Below, one piece after another: positions 17,193 to 25,570 of a DNA stretch of 64,000 nt (positions are counted from its first letter, which is position 1; the number at the start of each line of letters is the position of its first letter). Origin of the DNA: Sporosarcina sp. PTS2304 (GTDB taxonomy: Bacteria > Bacillota > Bacilli > Bacillales_A > Planococcaceae); NCBI RefSeq assembly GCF_003351785.1, contig NZ_CP031230.1:124001-188000 (forward strand). The letters run 5' to 3'. The notes below the pieces were generated by a model. It was not told where the DNA came from, did not search any database, and saw nothing but the letters and a program-made list of their open reading frames with translations. Made by a program: the position numbers and the translations under genes.

Positions 17193-17756
17193 GTGATAAT
17201 TTATACGGTCGGTCATTCTACGCATACGAAGGAAGAGTTTTTGCAACTATTACATGATGCTGGAATTGAAAAACTGCTCGATGTACGAGCATTTCCAGGT
17301 AGTCGGAAATTTCCTCATTTTCATGAAGATCGCATGAAAGAATGGCTTCCCAAAGCGGGTATTGACTATAGACACTGCAGTAAATTAGGAGGGCGTCGTC
17401 GCAAATCTAAAACAATCGATTCGGAAGTGAATGACGGATGGAATAATCAGTCCTTTCATAACTATGCAGACTATACACTGACTCCCGAGTTTAAAAAGGG
17501 AATAGCTAATCTAATCAAAGAAGCAGAGCAACAACGAGTAGCTATTTGCTGTTCGGAACGTCATCCTGCTCGCTGTCATCGATTACTAATTAGTAACTGG
17601 CTTGTTTCTCATGATTTGAATGTTAAACATATAATAGATGGATCAAAAGGGAAAACAGTTATAGAAGATCATGAAATTGGAAAGTGGGGAGCTGAACCTG
17701 TTGTACAAAAAGATGGACAAGTGATCTATCCGCCAAAAGAAGAAGAAAAAAACTAG
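17193..17756 (+). CDS. DUF488 family protein
   Basis: The 187-residue protein opens with IIYTVGHSTHTKEEFLQLL and continues with LLDVRAFPGSRKFPHF, the hallmark of DUF488. It has a conserved cysteine-arginine cluster CCSERHPARCHRLLI (about residues 119-133). The function of the family is not established; the conserved Cys/His/Arg set suggests an enzyme or nucleic-acid related role. It starts at GTG 17193 behind GGAGGG. It is a single gene, convergent with the YdaT-like gene. Confidence 0.85.
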   Translation: MIIYTVGHSTHTKEEFLQLLHDAGIEKLLDVRAFPGSRKFPHFHEDRMKEWLPKAGIDYRHCSKLGGRRRKSKTIDSEVNDGWNNQSFHNYADYTLTPEFKKGIANLIKEAEQQRVAICCSERHPARCHRLLISNWLVSHDLNVKHIIDGSKGKTVIEDHEIGKWGAEPVVQKDGQVIYPPKEEEKN

Positions 17757-17776
17757 CACACGATGTGGGCTAGTTT
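17750..17776. terminator. Short bidirectional terminator
   Basis: AACTAGC and GCTAGTT pair, with CAC/GTG extending the stem; short T/A runs are on each side. It sits between two converging genes. Confidence 0.5.
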
Positions 17777-18140
17777 ATTCGTATAATGTGTTTTCGTATG
17801 ATCCATCTGCATGGTAGATAGATAATATGCCGTCATGTTTTGTAACGTATTCTTTTGCTTTCGTCAGTAATTCTGATTTTGTAGATTCTTTTTTTAATAC
17901 ATGATCGCTAGAGGCTTTTGTTAGAATCCATTCGCTTTCTCTAGGTTTCACTTCATAGTGCGGTCTGCCTTCGCTTTTTCCTTCGACATACTCATGTGCC
18001 TGGGCTATAGCGATTGAAATGGCACGTCCTTCTTCATAATGATCACGTAACAAAGCATTGGCAATTTCAATCGCTTTTTCACGGACTTTCGGATCTAGAT
18101 TTTTCATAGACGCGGGATAATCATTTTTATTCCATGGCAT
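17775..18140 (-). CDS. YdaT-like DUF2188 general stress protein
   Basis: The start ATG 18140 gives 121 residues and follows AGGAGGTGA with good spacing; two TTG codons before it extend the frame. The N-terminal half (MPWNKNDYPASMKNLDPKVR, then EIANALLRDHYEEGRAISIA) resembles YdaT of B. subtilis and ChaB-like proteins. The C-terminal half, with DGILSIYHADGSYENT, is a DUF2188 repeat. A well-formed sigma-B promoter lies upstream at 18165-18189, matching the stress role of YdaT. The molecular function is unknown. Confidence 0.8.
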   Translation of the reverse strand: MPWNKNDYPASMKNLDPKVREKAIEIANALLRDHYEEGRAISIAIAQAHEYVEGKSEGRPHYEVKPRESEWILTKASSDHVLKKESTKSELLTKAKEYVTKHDGILSIYHADGSYENTLYE

Positions 18141-18164
18141 CAACAATCACCTCCTATGTAACAA

Positions 18165-18189
18165 ATTCCCGTTTTGCTAAAGGATAAAC
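18165..18189 (-). promoter_or_regulatory. Sigma-B promoter of the YdaT-like gene
   Basis: On the minus strand GTTTAT-N13-GGGAAT matches the sigma-B pattern GTTTAA-N12-14-GGGTAT with one mismatch in each element. It ends 25 nt before the chosen start codon. Confidence 0.65.
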
Positions 18190-18254
18190 TTGATACATAG
18201 TAGACAATGAAGTCATGAAGAATGATGTTTATCAGGTAAATATCTATGCAAAAC

Positions 18255-18300
18255 GCGTGGTTTCAAAGAGAAAGTTCATCTCTACTGAAACCACGCACTT
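18255..18300 (-). terminator. Terminator after the M14 peptidase gene
   Basis: GCGTGGTTTCA and TGAAACCACGC form a perfect 11-bp stem with a long loop; a short T-rich tail follows on the minus strand. Confidence 0.65.
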
Positions 18301-18344
18301 TTATAGTGCGATGAATCGATTTATTTATTTCTAGATACTAGAAA

Positions 18345-20030
18345 TTATTCTAGTACTAAATCAAGTTCTTTCAAATAGCGGTAAACGGGAACTTCATCTT
18401 TAACGTCTACCGGTATAAAGTTAAATGCTACATAGCTATCTACCGATTCAGGTTCCAGTGATAATGCCACTAAATTTGCTGTAGGTTGTGCCATGCTGAT
18501 TACATAACTGCCAGCAGGGAAGTGAACGTTCTTTTTAGATACTTCCGCTTTTACATCTGCAAGCATATGACCCTCATAGTAAGTTGTATTTACTTTTTTA
18601 TCTGTAACGACATAACTTTCGACAACAAGTTCCTGTGCGTTTTTCGTTTTATTAACAGTAGCACCTTGCGTCTCTAATTTCTTCGCAATATCGTGATACG
18701 CTGGTGGTAAAATATAAGCTGTCGGACGAACTCTTTCTACTGTCGCTACACCATTTGTCGAACTATTATACGTAACAGGTATTTCATTTACAGTTCCTGT
18801 AGCAACATCTACGATTTCTAACGTTTGATTTTTCAACTCAGTGCTTTTACTTTGCAAAATTACTGTATCTTCTTCAGAGTATGTTTTTCCTTTTTCAGTA
18901 ATTTCATCGCGAGCATCTGCTACCATCTTCTTAACTTGCGCAGCATTGTTTGCAGTTGTTCTTAAAATACTTGAATGTGTTTCGACTTGTGAAGCGACCC
19001 GACGTACAAAGTTTTCTTTACCAATCCCGATTCCACGGCTTTCTACTAGGAAAGAGAAGCTGGGCTGAAGACCATTAGCATTTCGACCAATTCTAGCTTC
19101 TGCTCCGCCCTCATTTAATGTAACATGGCCATTTTTAGAGCTATTTGTAAAGTATTCACGGTTCGAATATCCTTTGTCTGTTAAGCTCTTAAATACATTT
19201 GCAGCGAATAAGTCATCAGATTGTTTACGGATTTCCGAAGGGATATTTAAGTTTTTTCCTGCCAATAATAATATGTCGTGATACTTAATGGAACCGTCTT
19301 TTCCAAACTGTTTATACGTCGAGTTACTCATTCCGTATTCATGTGCATCTACTACTACTTCTGGTTTAAATTGATTCATCCCATTGTGAAGAGCTTGTGT
19401 TTCTGGTAATTCCAATTTGACATGATCTCGGTTTGCATCTAGCCGCAAAGCTGTTTGACGTTGGAAATATTGCGCGCCATCAGGATTGATGCGTGGATAA
19501 ATGACTACGTTAATCTTATCTAACACTTCATCGCCTAAGCGTCCGTTTGCCAATTCATTTGCCATGACTAGCATTGATTCACCACCAGCTGGTTCATTTC
19601 CATGGACATGTCCTTGAAGCCATACAGTGGGCTTAGCTTTGAATTCGGGTGAATCTTTCCCACTCGTTTTAGTAAACACTAGCATAGGAAGGTCTACACC
19701 TTCTAGAGATTGTCCGGCAACTTCCATCGTTACGATATCTGAGTTTTCATTTACGATATTCTGTAAGTACGTAATCATATCAGGATTATTTGTCATCCAC
19801 TTCCCATTTTTTAAACCTGGCGTTACGAGATCAAACTCTGGTTCTTTATAAAGTGCAAGAACATTTTCAGGTTGCTCATAAGATTGTCCGGCATAAGGTG
19901 TGTGTGATGAATTAGTTTGTCCGGCAGCTGGTGGGGGAACCGACTTTTCTGCTAAATTTGCTGTTGAATAAATAGGTGCAACAATCATAGTTGCTAATAT
20001 TGCGGGTATAACCAGTTTTTTCTTCAACAT
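18345..20030 (-). CDS. Secreted M14-family zinc carboxypeptidase
   Basis: ATG 20030 follows AGGAGG and starts a signal peptide (MLKKKLVIPAILATMIVAP, cleavage about residue 24); the 561-residue product is exported. The M14 zinc site is visible: HVHGNEPAGGE (His and Glu ligands, about residue 140), followed by INPDGA, DANRDH, and VVDAHEYG with the third His ligand. The catalytic Glu is probably in FLVESRGIGIG. The C-terminal 170 residues are a separate beta-rich region of unknown role. It should trim peptides outside the cell for nutrition or wall turnover. A cre-like site lies upstream at 20063, suggesting carbon catabolite control. Confidence 0.85.
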   Translation of the reverse strand: MLKKKLVIPAILATMIVAPIYSTANLAEKSVPPPAAGQTNSSHTPYAGQSYEQPENVLALYKEPEFDLVTPGLKNGKWMTNNPDMITYLQNIVNENSDIVTMEVAGQSLEGVDLPMLVFTKTSGKDSPEFKAKPTVWLQGHVHGNEPAGGESMLVMANELANGRLGDEVLDKINVVIYPRINPDGAQYFQRQTALRLDANRDHVKLELPETQALHNGMNQFKPEVVVDAHEYGMSNSTYKQFGKDGSIKYHDILLLAGKNLNIPSEIRKQSDDLFAANVFKSLTDKGYSNREYFTNSSKNGHVTLNEGGAEARIGRNANGLQPSFSFLVESRGIGIGKENFVRRVASQVETHSSILRTTANNAAQVKKMVADARDEITEKGKTYSEEDTVILQSKSTELKNQTLEIVDVATGTVNEIPVTYNSSTNGVATVERVRPTAYILPPAYHDIAKKLETQGATVNKTKNAQELVVESYVVTDKKVNTTYYEGHMLADVKAEVSKKNVHFPAGSYVISMAQPTANLVALSLEPESVDSYVAFNFIPVDVKDEVPVYRYLKELDLVLE

Positions 20031-20062
20031 AGTATTCCTCCTAGTAGTTATATTAAATAAAA

Positions 20063-20076
20063 AGATAGCGCTTACA
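20063..20076 (-). promoter_or_regulatory. cre-like site before the M14 peptidase
   Basis: On the minus strand TGTAAGCGCTATCT matches the cre consensus except for the last base. It lies 33 nt before the start codon, a position suited to repression. Confidence 0.4.
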
Positions 20077-20111
20077 TCTATTAAACTATAGGAGGATACT
20101 AAACAACTCAA

Positions 20112-20490
20112 CTATTTAAGATGCAAAGCAGATAATATCGTACAAACTATCCAGCATATAGCAGTTTATATAAGTACTTAGGAAGTGAGTGAGAAATCGG
20201 AAGTTTGAAATTCAACTACCTATGATGCTTTCGTTTCTATTTTAATTATATTTTCTATACATTCAATATGTAATCTGCTAACTTACTACAGACAAATAGC
20301 ATAGCGACTTGGTGAAGTGGCATAATGAAGGTACGACTTTATAATCATTCTATTTCGAATAGTTTGATTACTCTATCTAATAATGCTAGACTATGGTTGT
20401 TCGTCAGTACTTAGCGACTTAGCGTAAAAAGAAGTCGTTCTTTTAGTTTTGATCTCACTAGGTTTTACCTATGAAGATAATTATAAACAG
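20112..20490. other. Intergenic stretch without recognised feature
   Basis: About 380 AT-rich bases between the divergent peptidase and amidase genes. I see no gene, repeat copy or clear hairpin. The promoter of the amidase pair must lie here but I cannot pick it with confidence. Confidence 0.5.
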
Positions 20491-20504
20491 AAGGAGTGAA
20501 TGCA

Positions 20505-20687
20505 TTGTCTCTGTCCGTCAAGCAACTGTTAAAGAACAAAGGGATTCAGGTAACACCTGAGCATTTGGAGATCTTGGAAAGTCGCTGGAAGGGAATGCAA
20601 GCTTTAAGAGGAAACTTGGAGAACATTAAAATTGAAGATGCCGATATAGGTCTTCGAAACATTCCTGGAGGTGATCATATTGGCTAA
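20505..20687 (+). CDS. Small protein preceding the amidase (AtzG-like position)
   Basis: From TTG 20505, 8 nt after AAGGAG, the frame gives 60 residues; GTG 20496 overlaps the ribosome site and is less likely. The sequence is helical and polar, with VKQLLKNKGIQVTPEHLEIL and ends IGLRNIPGGDHIG. It overlaps the amidase start by 8 bp, so the two are translationally coupled. Small helical partners encoded just before an amidase are known, for example AtzG with AtzE; the resemblance here is mainly in size and position, so a subunit role is inference. Confidence 0.7.
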   Translation: MSLSVKQLLKNKGIQVTPEHLEILESRWKGMQALRGNLENIKIEDADIGLRNIPGGDHIG

Positions 20688-22098
20688 AGAATTGATTCAA
20701 AAATCTGTAGAAGAATTAGCGCCCCTACTTAAAAATGGTTCGCTATCTCCTGTTGAACTAACGAAAGCTGTTTTAGATCATGCAGAAGAGACGCAGGAAA
20801 CAATTAATGCGTATATGACATTTTATCGGGAAGAAGCAGAGCAGTCGGCACTTGAAGCTGAAAAAGAAATTAAAGACGGGAACTATCGAGGCATGTACCA
20901 CGGAATACCGATGGCCTTGAAAGACAACTTGTATTTTAAAAATAAAGTAACTACGATGTCGTCAAAGATTCATAAAGATTTCGTTCCAAAAGATGATGCA
21001 ACTGTAGTGACCAAGTTACGAGACGCAGGGGTTATCTTTACTGGTAAACTAAGTATGCATGAATATGCATGGGGTATTACGAATAATAACCCACATTACG
21101 GGGCTGTCAGAAACCCTTGGGACACGAACAGAATACCAGGCGGTTCGAGTGGTGGTTCTGGAGCGGCAGTAGCTGTAGGGTCGAGCGTTGCATCACTTGG
21201 TACAGATACGGCAGGTTCCATTCGCATTCCTTCTTCCATCTGTGGAATTGTTGGTCTGAAGCCTACCCACGGAAGAGTGAGCAAGTATGGGTGCTATCCA
21301 CTGGCATGGTCGCTGGATCATATCGGTCCTATGACAAAAACGATTAAAGACGCTGCTGGTATGATGGATATTATTTCTGGTTATGATTTGAAGGATCCGA
21401 CATCTATTGATACTCCGGTAGATTCTCATTTGCAGAAAATTAAAGGAGACGTAAAAGATTTAGTGATAGGTGTGAACGAAGAGTACTTCTTTAAAGAAGT
21501 TGATAACGAAGTAGATCAAGTAGTTCGCGGTACTATTCAGGCACTTGTAGATCAAGGAGCCAAGGTAGAAGTTGTAAAAATCCCTTCTCTGAAGTATGCA
21601 GAATGGGCAGAACTGGTTACATCACTTTCTGAAGCATCGACAATTCATCATGAAGATATGTTGAAGAGACCGCAAGACTTCGGTGCTGATATCAGAATGT
21701 TGTTTGAGCTTGGAGAACTTCCGTCAGCAGTGGATTATTTACAGGCTCAACAAGTGCGGCGTCAGTTGAAACAGGAGTTCCAGCAAGCTTTTCAAAAAGT
21801 AGATGTGTTACTTGCGCCTACATTACCCGTAGTAGCAAGTGTAATAGGTGAAGATACAGTAGATTTAAATGGGAAAAAAGTAGATTTAATAGATAATATT
21901 ATTCGTTTTACAGGTCCTAGTAATTTAACGGGATTACCTGCGCTGTCGGTGCCGGGCGGCTTTAAAGCTGGATTACCTGTCGGAGTGCAAATTATTGGTC
22001 CGGCGTTTTCAGAAGCCTTACTGTTAGATGTAGGCTACGCAATTGAACAAACTAATCCAATGAAAAACAAGATGCCAGATTTACTTTCAAAAGTATAA
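20680..22098 (+). CDS. Amidase signature family hydrolase
   Basis: TTG 20680 follows GGAGGTGA and gives 472 residues. The amidase signature is complete: catalytic Lys in GIPMALKDNLYFK (about residues 77-89), the serine-rich loop GGSSGGSGAAVAVG (about 151-164), and SLGTDTAGSIRIPSSICG with the nucleophile Ser (about 171-188). It resembles GatA but there is no gatB or gatC nearby, and the gene is preceded by a small coupled protein, so it is more likely a stand-alone amidase acting on a small amide. The substrate is unknown. Confidence 0.88.
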   Translation: MAKELIQKSVEELAPLLKNGSLSPVELTKAVLDHAEETQETINAYMTFYREEAEQSALEAEKEIKDGNYRGMYHGIPMALKDNLYFKNKVTTMSSKIHKDFVPKDDATVVTKLRDAGVIFTGKLSMHEYAWGITNNNPHYGAVRNPWDTNRIPGGSSGGSGAAVAVGSSVASLGTDTAGSIRIPSSICGIVGLKPTHGRVSKYGCYPLAWSLDHIGPMTKTIKDAAGMMDIISGYDLKDPTSIDTPVDSHLQKIKGDVKDLVIGVNEEYFFKEVDNEVDQVVRGTIQALVDQGAKVEVVKIPSLKYAEWAELVTSLSEASTIHHEDMLKRPQDFGADIRMLFELGELPSAVDYLQAQQVRRQLKQEFQQAFQKVDVLLAPTLPVVASVIGEDTVDLNGKKVDLIDNIIRFTGPSNLTGLPALSVPGGFKAGLPVGVQIIGPAFSEALLLDVGYAIEQTNPMKNKMPDLLSKV

Positions 22099-22103
22099 AT
22101 AAA

Positions 22104-22143
22104 AAAAGTGCTACGATCAACCCATGGTCGTAGCACTTTTTTA
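22104..22143 (+). terminator. Terminator after the amidase
   Basis: AAAGTGCTACGA pairs with TCGTAGCACTTT, then TTTT. Confidence 0.85.
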
Positions 22144-22177
22144 TATACACGCTCTTCGACTAAGCGGCACGATATTC

Positions 22178-22243
22178 GACTTCTTCGCTATCACAAACCC
22201 AGCTGCACCAAACTTCAACCCAAATCCATTTGTGCAATTGGTG
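22178..22243 (+). pseudogene. Remnant of an SLH-domain gene
   Basis: Bases 22189-22217 are identical to 29722-29750 inside the S-layer gene, and the flanks agree with few differences. Read in frame it gives DFFAITNPAAPNF against DFYDITNPAAPNF in the third SLH repeat, then meets a stop codon after a short unrelated tail. There is no start or ribosome site. It looks like a decayed fragment of an S-layer-type gene. Confidence 0.6.
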
Positions 22244-22423
22244 TTACTAACAGTATAACCGATGACAAAACGTAATAAACGCATATCATTGAACTGTGAA
22301 GAATGTCATCTTTCTGTAGTGTTTGGAATCTAATTGAGATAAATTACACGAACCTTACATGAGACTTTCATTAGTATACTATATGGTGATAAATCGAATA
22401 GTATGACTGTTCTGATTACTATT

Positions 22424-23782
22424 TTACATAAGTTTAGAAATAAACATCGATGCGATACTGAAGTAAATGAGAAGCGAAAGAATATCGTTAATCGTTGTGA
22501 TCAAAGGTCCGGATGCCACAGCAGGATCTACTTTAAATTTATTTAAAATGAGTGGAATGACGGTTCCGGCAATGGTTCCAATGATAAGAGTCGCTACTAA
22601 CGAAGAACCGACAACTAATCCAAGCGTAAGATTTTTTTGCCATATATAAGCAATCAATGTAATAACTCCGCCACACACTATACCTAATATAATTCCTACT
22701 AATAATTCACGCAGTAGTAAATGTAATGATTTCTTCATAGTCATGTCTTCAGATACTAACCCTCTGACAACGACGGCAAGCGACTGGGTTCCGGTATTAC
22801 CGGTCATTCCTGCAATCATGGGCATGAAAAATGCAAGGGCCACAACAGCTTCAAGCGTATCTTCAAAACGTGAAATAATACTGCCTGAAACTAGCCCGAT
22901 AAATAAAAGTAAAATTAACCATGGGAGTCTTCTGTAAGCGGCGACTAAAGGTTTTGTGTGGAAGTCAATCGACTTTCCGGAAGCGAATAACATCTCGATA
23001 TCTCGATCAGCTTCCCTGACGACTAGATCAAGTACTTCATCGGTACGAATAATCCCTACCAATATATTGTCTTCATTGACGACAGGAAGAGAAACAAAAT
23101 CATAACGACCAATCATTTTGGCAACTTCGCTTTGATCTGTAGTTGAAAATACTTTTGCTACAGAAGTTTCCATTATATCTTTTACACAACAATCTTTATC
23201 AGCAAGCAATAAATTACGGTACGATACAACACCGACTAACTTTTTCTCATCGTTAATAATATAGACGTAATTTAAGTAATGGGCAAAATCTTCATAATGC
23301 TTTAATTTTTCAATAGTTTTCTCGACAGAATATGATTGATGAATCCATATATATCGAGTAATCATAATTCTTCCTGCTGAGTTTTTTGGGTATTTTCTTC
23401 GTTGTTGAATATTCTTCTTTTGCTCTTGTCGCATATCCGTAATTAACTTATTTACTTTCTTGTCAGGAAGATCGGCAAGCAGAAAAGATAGTTCTTCACT
23501 TTTCATTTCATCCAGTAATTCTGTTGAACGAATAGGACCTACTAGTTCCAGAACGCGTAATTGTTCATTTCTTGTCAATGATTCTATTAGATGGATAAGT
23601 TGTTCGGTACTCAATATTTCTAAGAAAATTATATGACGCTTGCGCGGAAGTCGGCGGTATTGTGCCGCAATTTCATTACTACTTAACTCCTGAATTGCGC
23701 GTTTCAAAGAATCTAAATTTCCATCTTTGATCAATTTTATTATGGCTCTCGAAATATCATCTCTATCAGTCAGCTCTGGCAT
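22424..23782 (-). CDS. mgtE: Magnesium transporter MgtE
   Basis: The 452-residue protein shows the MgtE order: an N-terminal helical domain (about residues 20-125), two CBS domains (about 130-250, with VYIINDEKKLVGVVSYRNLL and LPVVNEDNILVGIIRTDEVL), a linking helix, and five membrane helices containing the pore signature MPMIAGMTGNTGTQSLAVV (about 322-340). MgtE is a Mg2+-gated channel for Mg2+ uptake. ATG 23782 follows GAGGTGA. I see no M-box riboswitch in the short upstream region. It is a single gene. Confidence 0.93.
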   Translation of the reverse strand: MPELTDRDDISRAIIKLIKDGNLDSLKRAIQELSSNEIAAQYRRLPRKRHIIFLEILSTEQLIHLIESLTRNEQLRVLELVGPIRSTELLDEMKSEELSFLLADLPDKKVNKLITDMRQEQKKNIQQRRKYPKNSAGRIMITRYIWIHQSYSVEKTIEKLKHYEDFAHYLNYVYIINDEKKLVGVVSYRNLLLADKDCCVKDIMETSVAKVFSTTDQSEVAKMIGRYDFVSLPVVNEDNILVGIIRTDEVLDLVVREADRDIEMLFASGKSIDFHTKPLVAAYRRLPWLILLLFIGLVSGSIISRFEDTLEAVVALAFFMPMIAGMTGNTGTQSLAVVVRGLVSEDMTMKKSLHLLLRELLVGIILGIVCGGVITLIAYIWQKNLTLGLVVGSSLVATLIIGTIAGTVIPLILNKFKVDPAVASGPLITTINDILSLLIYFSIASMFISKLM

Positions 23783-23857
23783 AATCGTCACCTCACAAAT
23801 GTGAATTATTTTACAATATGAAAAAGTTTGTTACATAATATACAGCTTGACTCAAAC

Positions 23858-23886
23858 AATGCATGAAGGTAAGCTCCTTCATGCAT
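23858..23886 (-). terminator. Hairpin after the stress protein gene
   Basis: AATGCATGAAGG and CCTTCATGCATT form a perfect 12-bp stem; the T run on the minus strand is weak. Confidence 0.55.
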
Positions 23887-23918
23887 TGTGTAGAGTGTGT
23901 ATAGAAATTACATTCATC

Positions 23919-24569
23919 TTATGGTTTATGTCTCTTATCAGTTAACGGATCAAATGTTTCATTAGGCTCTACTAGAGGATTAGGGTCTATTAATGGATTG
24001 TCGTCAGGATCTACATAATCCTTAGCCATATCGCCGTGGTGATGACGGTGTTCTGTAGAAGTCTTTTTAACCGCAGGGTCTGGGACGGCCATATCTTTAA
24101 AAGTTGTGCGACGGGAATGGACAGTTGGATTGTAGGAATCGGAATCAATTAATACTAAGACTTTTCCTTGATGGAAACGTTCTTCATATAAAGCAGCTTC
24201 TTCGTCAGTAATTCCCATACCTATGAGTACCCCTGCAAGCCCTCCTAAACCTGCTCCGGCTGCAGCGCCTGTTATGCCAGCAACGATAGGACCGGCAGCT
24301 AGAAAAGGGCCTACGCCAGGTATAGTCAAGGCTCCAATGCCAGTTAGTATACCTCCTAAACCACCGATTATTCCTCCGGTAGCAGCCCCAGTAGCGGCTC
24401 CTTCACTTGCATACGTATCTGTTTCATCTATTACATGATTAGTTTCATCTGGATCTTTACTAATCACCGAAATTTCGTCGGCAGTAAAACCTTGACTCTT
24501 CAAGTTCTCGATTGCGGCAATAGCTTCTCTGTCTGTATCAAATGCGCCTACCACTTGTCTTTTAACCAT
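23919..24569 (-). CDS. General stress protein, YflT/GSP17M-like domain with glycine-rich centre
   Basis: ATG 24569 follows AAGGAGG and gives 216 residues. The N-terminal part, VVGAFDTDREAIAAIENLKSQGF then ISVISKD, is the heat-induced stress protein (YflT) domain. Residues about 60-125 are rich in glycine and alanine (ATGAATGGIIGGLGGILTG), a hydrophobic stretch like those in glycine-zipper proteins. The C-terminal region is polar with HHH and repeated NPL motifs. A near-perfect sigma-B promoter lies upstream. A second, shorter relative is at 34990. The function is unknown beyond stress induction in the family. Confidence 0.82.
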   Translation of the reverse strand: MVKRQVVGAFDTDREAIAAIENLKSQGFTADEISVISKDPDETNHVIDETDTYASEGAATGAATGGIIGGLGGILTGIGALTIPGVGPFLAAGPIVAGITGAAAGAGLGGLAGVLIGMGITDEEAALYEERFHQGKVLVLIDSDSYNPTVHSRRTTFKDMAVPDPAVKKTSTEHRHHHGDMAKDYVDPDDNPLIDPNPLVEPNETFDPLTDKRHKP

Positions 24570-24618
24570 AAATGATATCCTCCTTCTACGTATTTTGGCT
24601 TTTAACTCTAATGAAAAA

Positions 24619-24643
24619 GTACCCGATAATATCAAAATTAAAC
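24619..24643 (-). promoter_or_regulatory. Sigma-B promoter of the stress protein gene
   Basis: On the minus strand GTTTAA-N13-GGGTAC; the -35 is perfect and the -10 differs at one base. It lies about 50 nt before the start codon. Confidence 0.75.
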
Positions 24644-24787
24644 GCTGAATGTGCTATAAGGCTGTCGAACATAGGAATGGACTATATAGTCATATCGTTG
24701 GAAATACCTAATATGTTTTATATTTTATTTTTTTGAATATAAATTTGTAACATTAGACTTAGTATTGTAATCATTTTGACTGATAGT

Positions 24788-24804
24788 TGTAATATGACTG
24801 TAAT
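24788..24804 (+). promoter_or_regulatory. WalR (YycF) box before the LysM-3D gene
   Basis: TGTAAT-ATGAC-TGTAAT is a perfect match to the WalR consensus TGTWAH-N5-TGTWAH. It overlaps a possible promoter TTGACT-N17-TGTAAT (24776-24804); an alternative -10 is TAAGAT at 24815. WalR control of the similar yocH gene is known in B. subtilis. Confidence 0.75.
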
Positions 24805-24849
24805 AATAGATTGGTAAGATGAGTTTATCAAATCGTTAGGGGTGGCATA

Positions 24850-25425
24850 TTGAAGAAGTTATTATTTTCATTAACAGTAGCCATGTTAATCACAATTTTT
24901 GCAAGTGGAGTGAATGAGACATCCGCAGCAACTTCTGTACATACAGTAAAGAAGGGTGACACTTTATATAAAATTTCACAGCAACATAAAGTTTCGGTCT
25001 CAAATATAAAGCAATGGAACAACTTAAAGTCAACAGTAATTTATCCGAATCAAAAATTACGTTTGGTGAAGTCTTCAAAAGTGGCATCAAACTCAGCAGC
25101 AAAAACACCATCTCGTTCAAATGGGGCGAAGGTTGCGAAAGAGTTCATGGTAAGTGCAACAGCATATACAGCGCATTGTAATGGATGTTCCGGTATTACG
25201 AGAACTGGATTGAATCTACGTAAAAATCCAAATCTTAAAGTGATCGCAGTAGATCCTAGAGTTATTAAATTGGGTACGAAAGTTCATGTTGAGGGATATG
25301 GTTATGCAATTGCGGGCGATACAGGCGGTGCTATTAAAGGTAAAAAGATTGATGTCTTTATGCCGAATAAGTCACGTGCGTACCAATGGGGACGTAAGAA
25401 CGTAAAAGTAAAAGTACTAAACTAA
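24850..25425 (+). CDS. Secreted LysM and 3D-domain cell-wall protein (YocH-like)
   Basis: TTG 24850 begins a signal peptide (MKKLLFSLTVAMLITIF, cleavage near ATSA). Residues about 30-75 are a LysM peptidoglycan-binding domain (VHTVKKGDTLYKISQQHKVS). After a Ser/Ala-rich linker comes a 3D domain (about 97-190) with the conserved Asp residues in VIAVDPRVIKLG, AGDTGGAIKGKKID and DVFM, a double-psi beta-barrel related to lytic transglycosylase MltA. The domain order is that of YocH, a WalR-controlled muropeptidase, and a WalR box is present upstream. Length 191 residues. Confidence 0.88.
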   Translation: MKKLLFSLTVAMLITIFASGVNETSAATSVHTVKKGDTLYKISQQHKVSVSNIKQWNNLKSTVIYPNQKLRLVKSSKVASNSAAKTPSRSNGAKVAKEFMVSATAYTAHCNGCSGITRTGLNLRKNPNLKVIAVDPRVIKLGTKVHVEGYGYAIAGDTGGAIKGKKIDVFMPNKSRAYQWGRKNVKVKVLN

Positions 25426-25430
25426 TATGA

Positions 25431-25480
25431 AAGCCGTCCAGAAAATCAGTACTATTTGATTTTCTGTGACGGCTTTTTTT
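25431..25480 (+). terminator. Terminator of the CTGTCCAGA family
   Basis: AAGCCGTCCAGAAAATCA pairs with TGATTTTCTGTGACGGCTT, then TTTTT. Related to hairpins at 9938 and 35810. Confidence 0.85.
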
Positions 25481-25570
25481 ATGGGAATTAGTTATCTTTC
25501 GGCTATACTTGAAAAGTTTGTTGATATGTGAACCGTTGTGTTATCGTTTCTGAAGGTTTGGAATGTAACG

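Noticed and set aside
23792..23857. Mg2+ riboswitch before mgtE
   Set aside because: The region upstream of mgtE is too short and lacks the M-box conserved segments.
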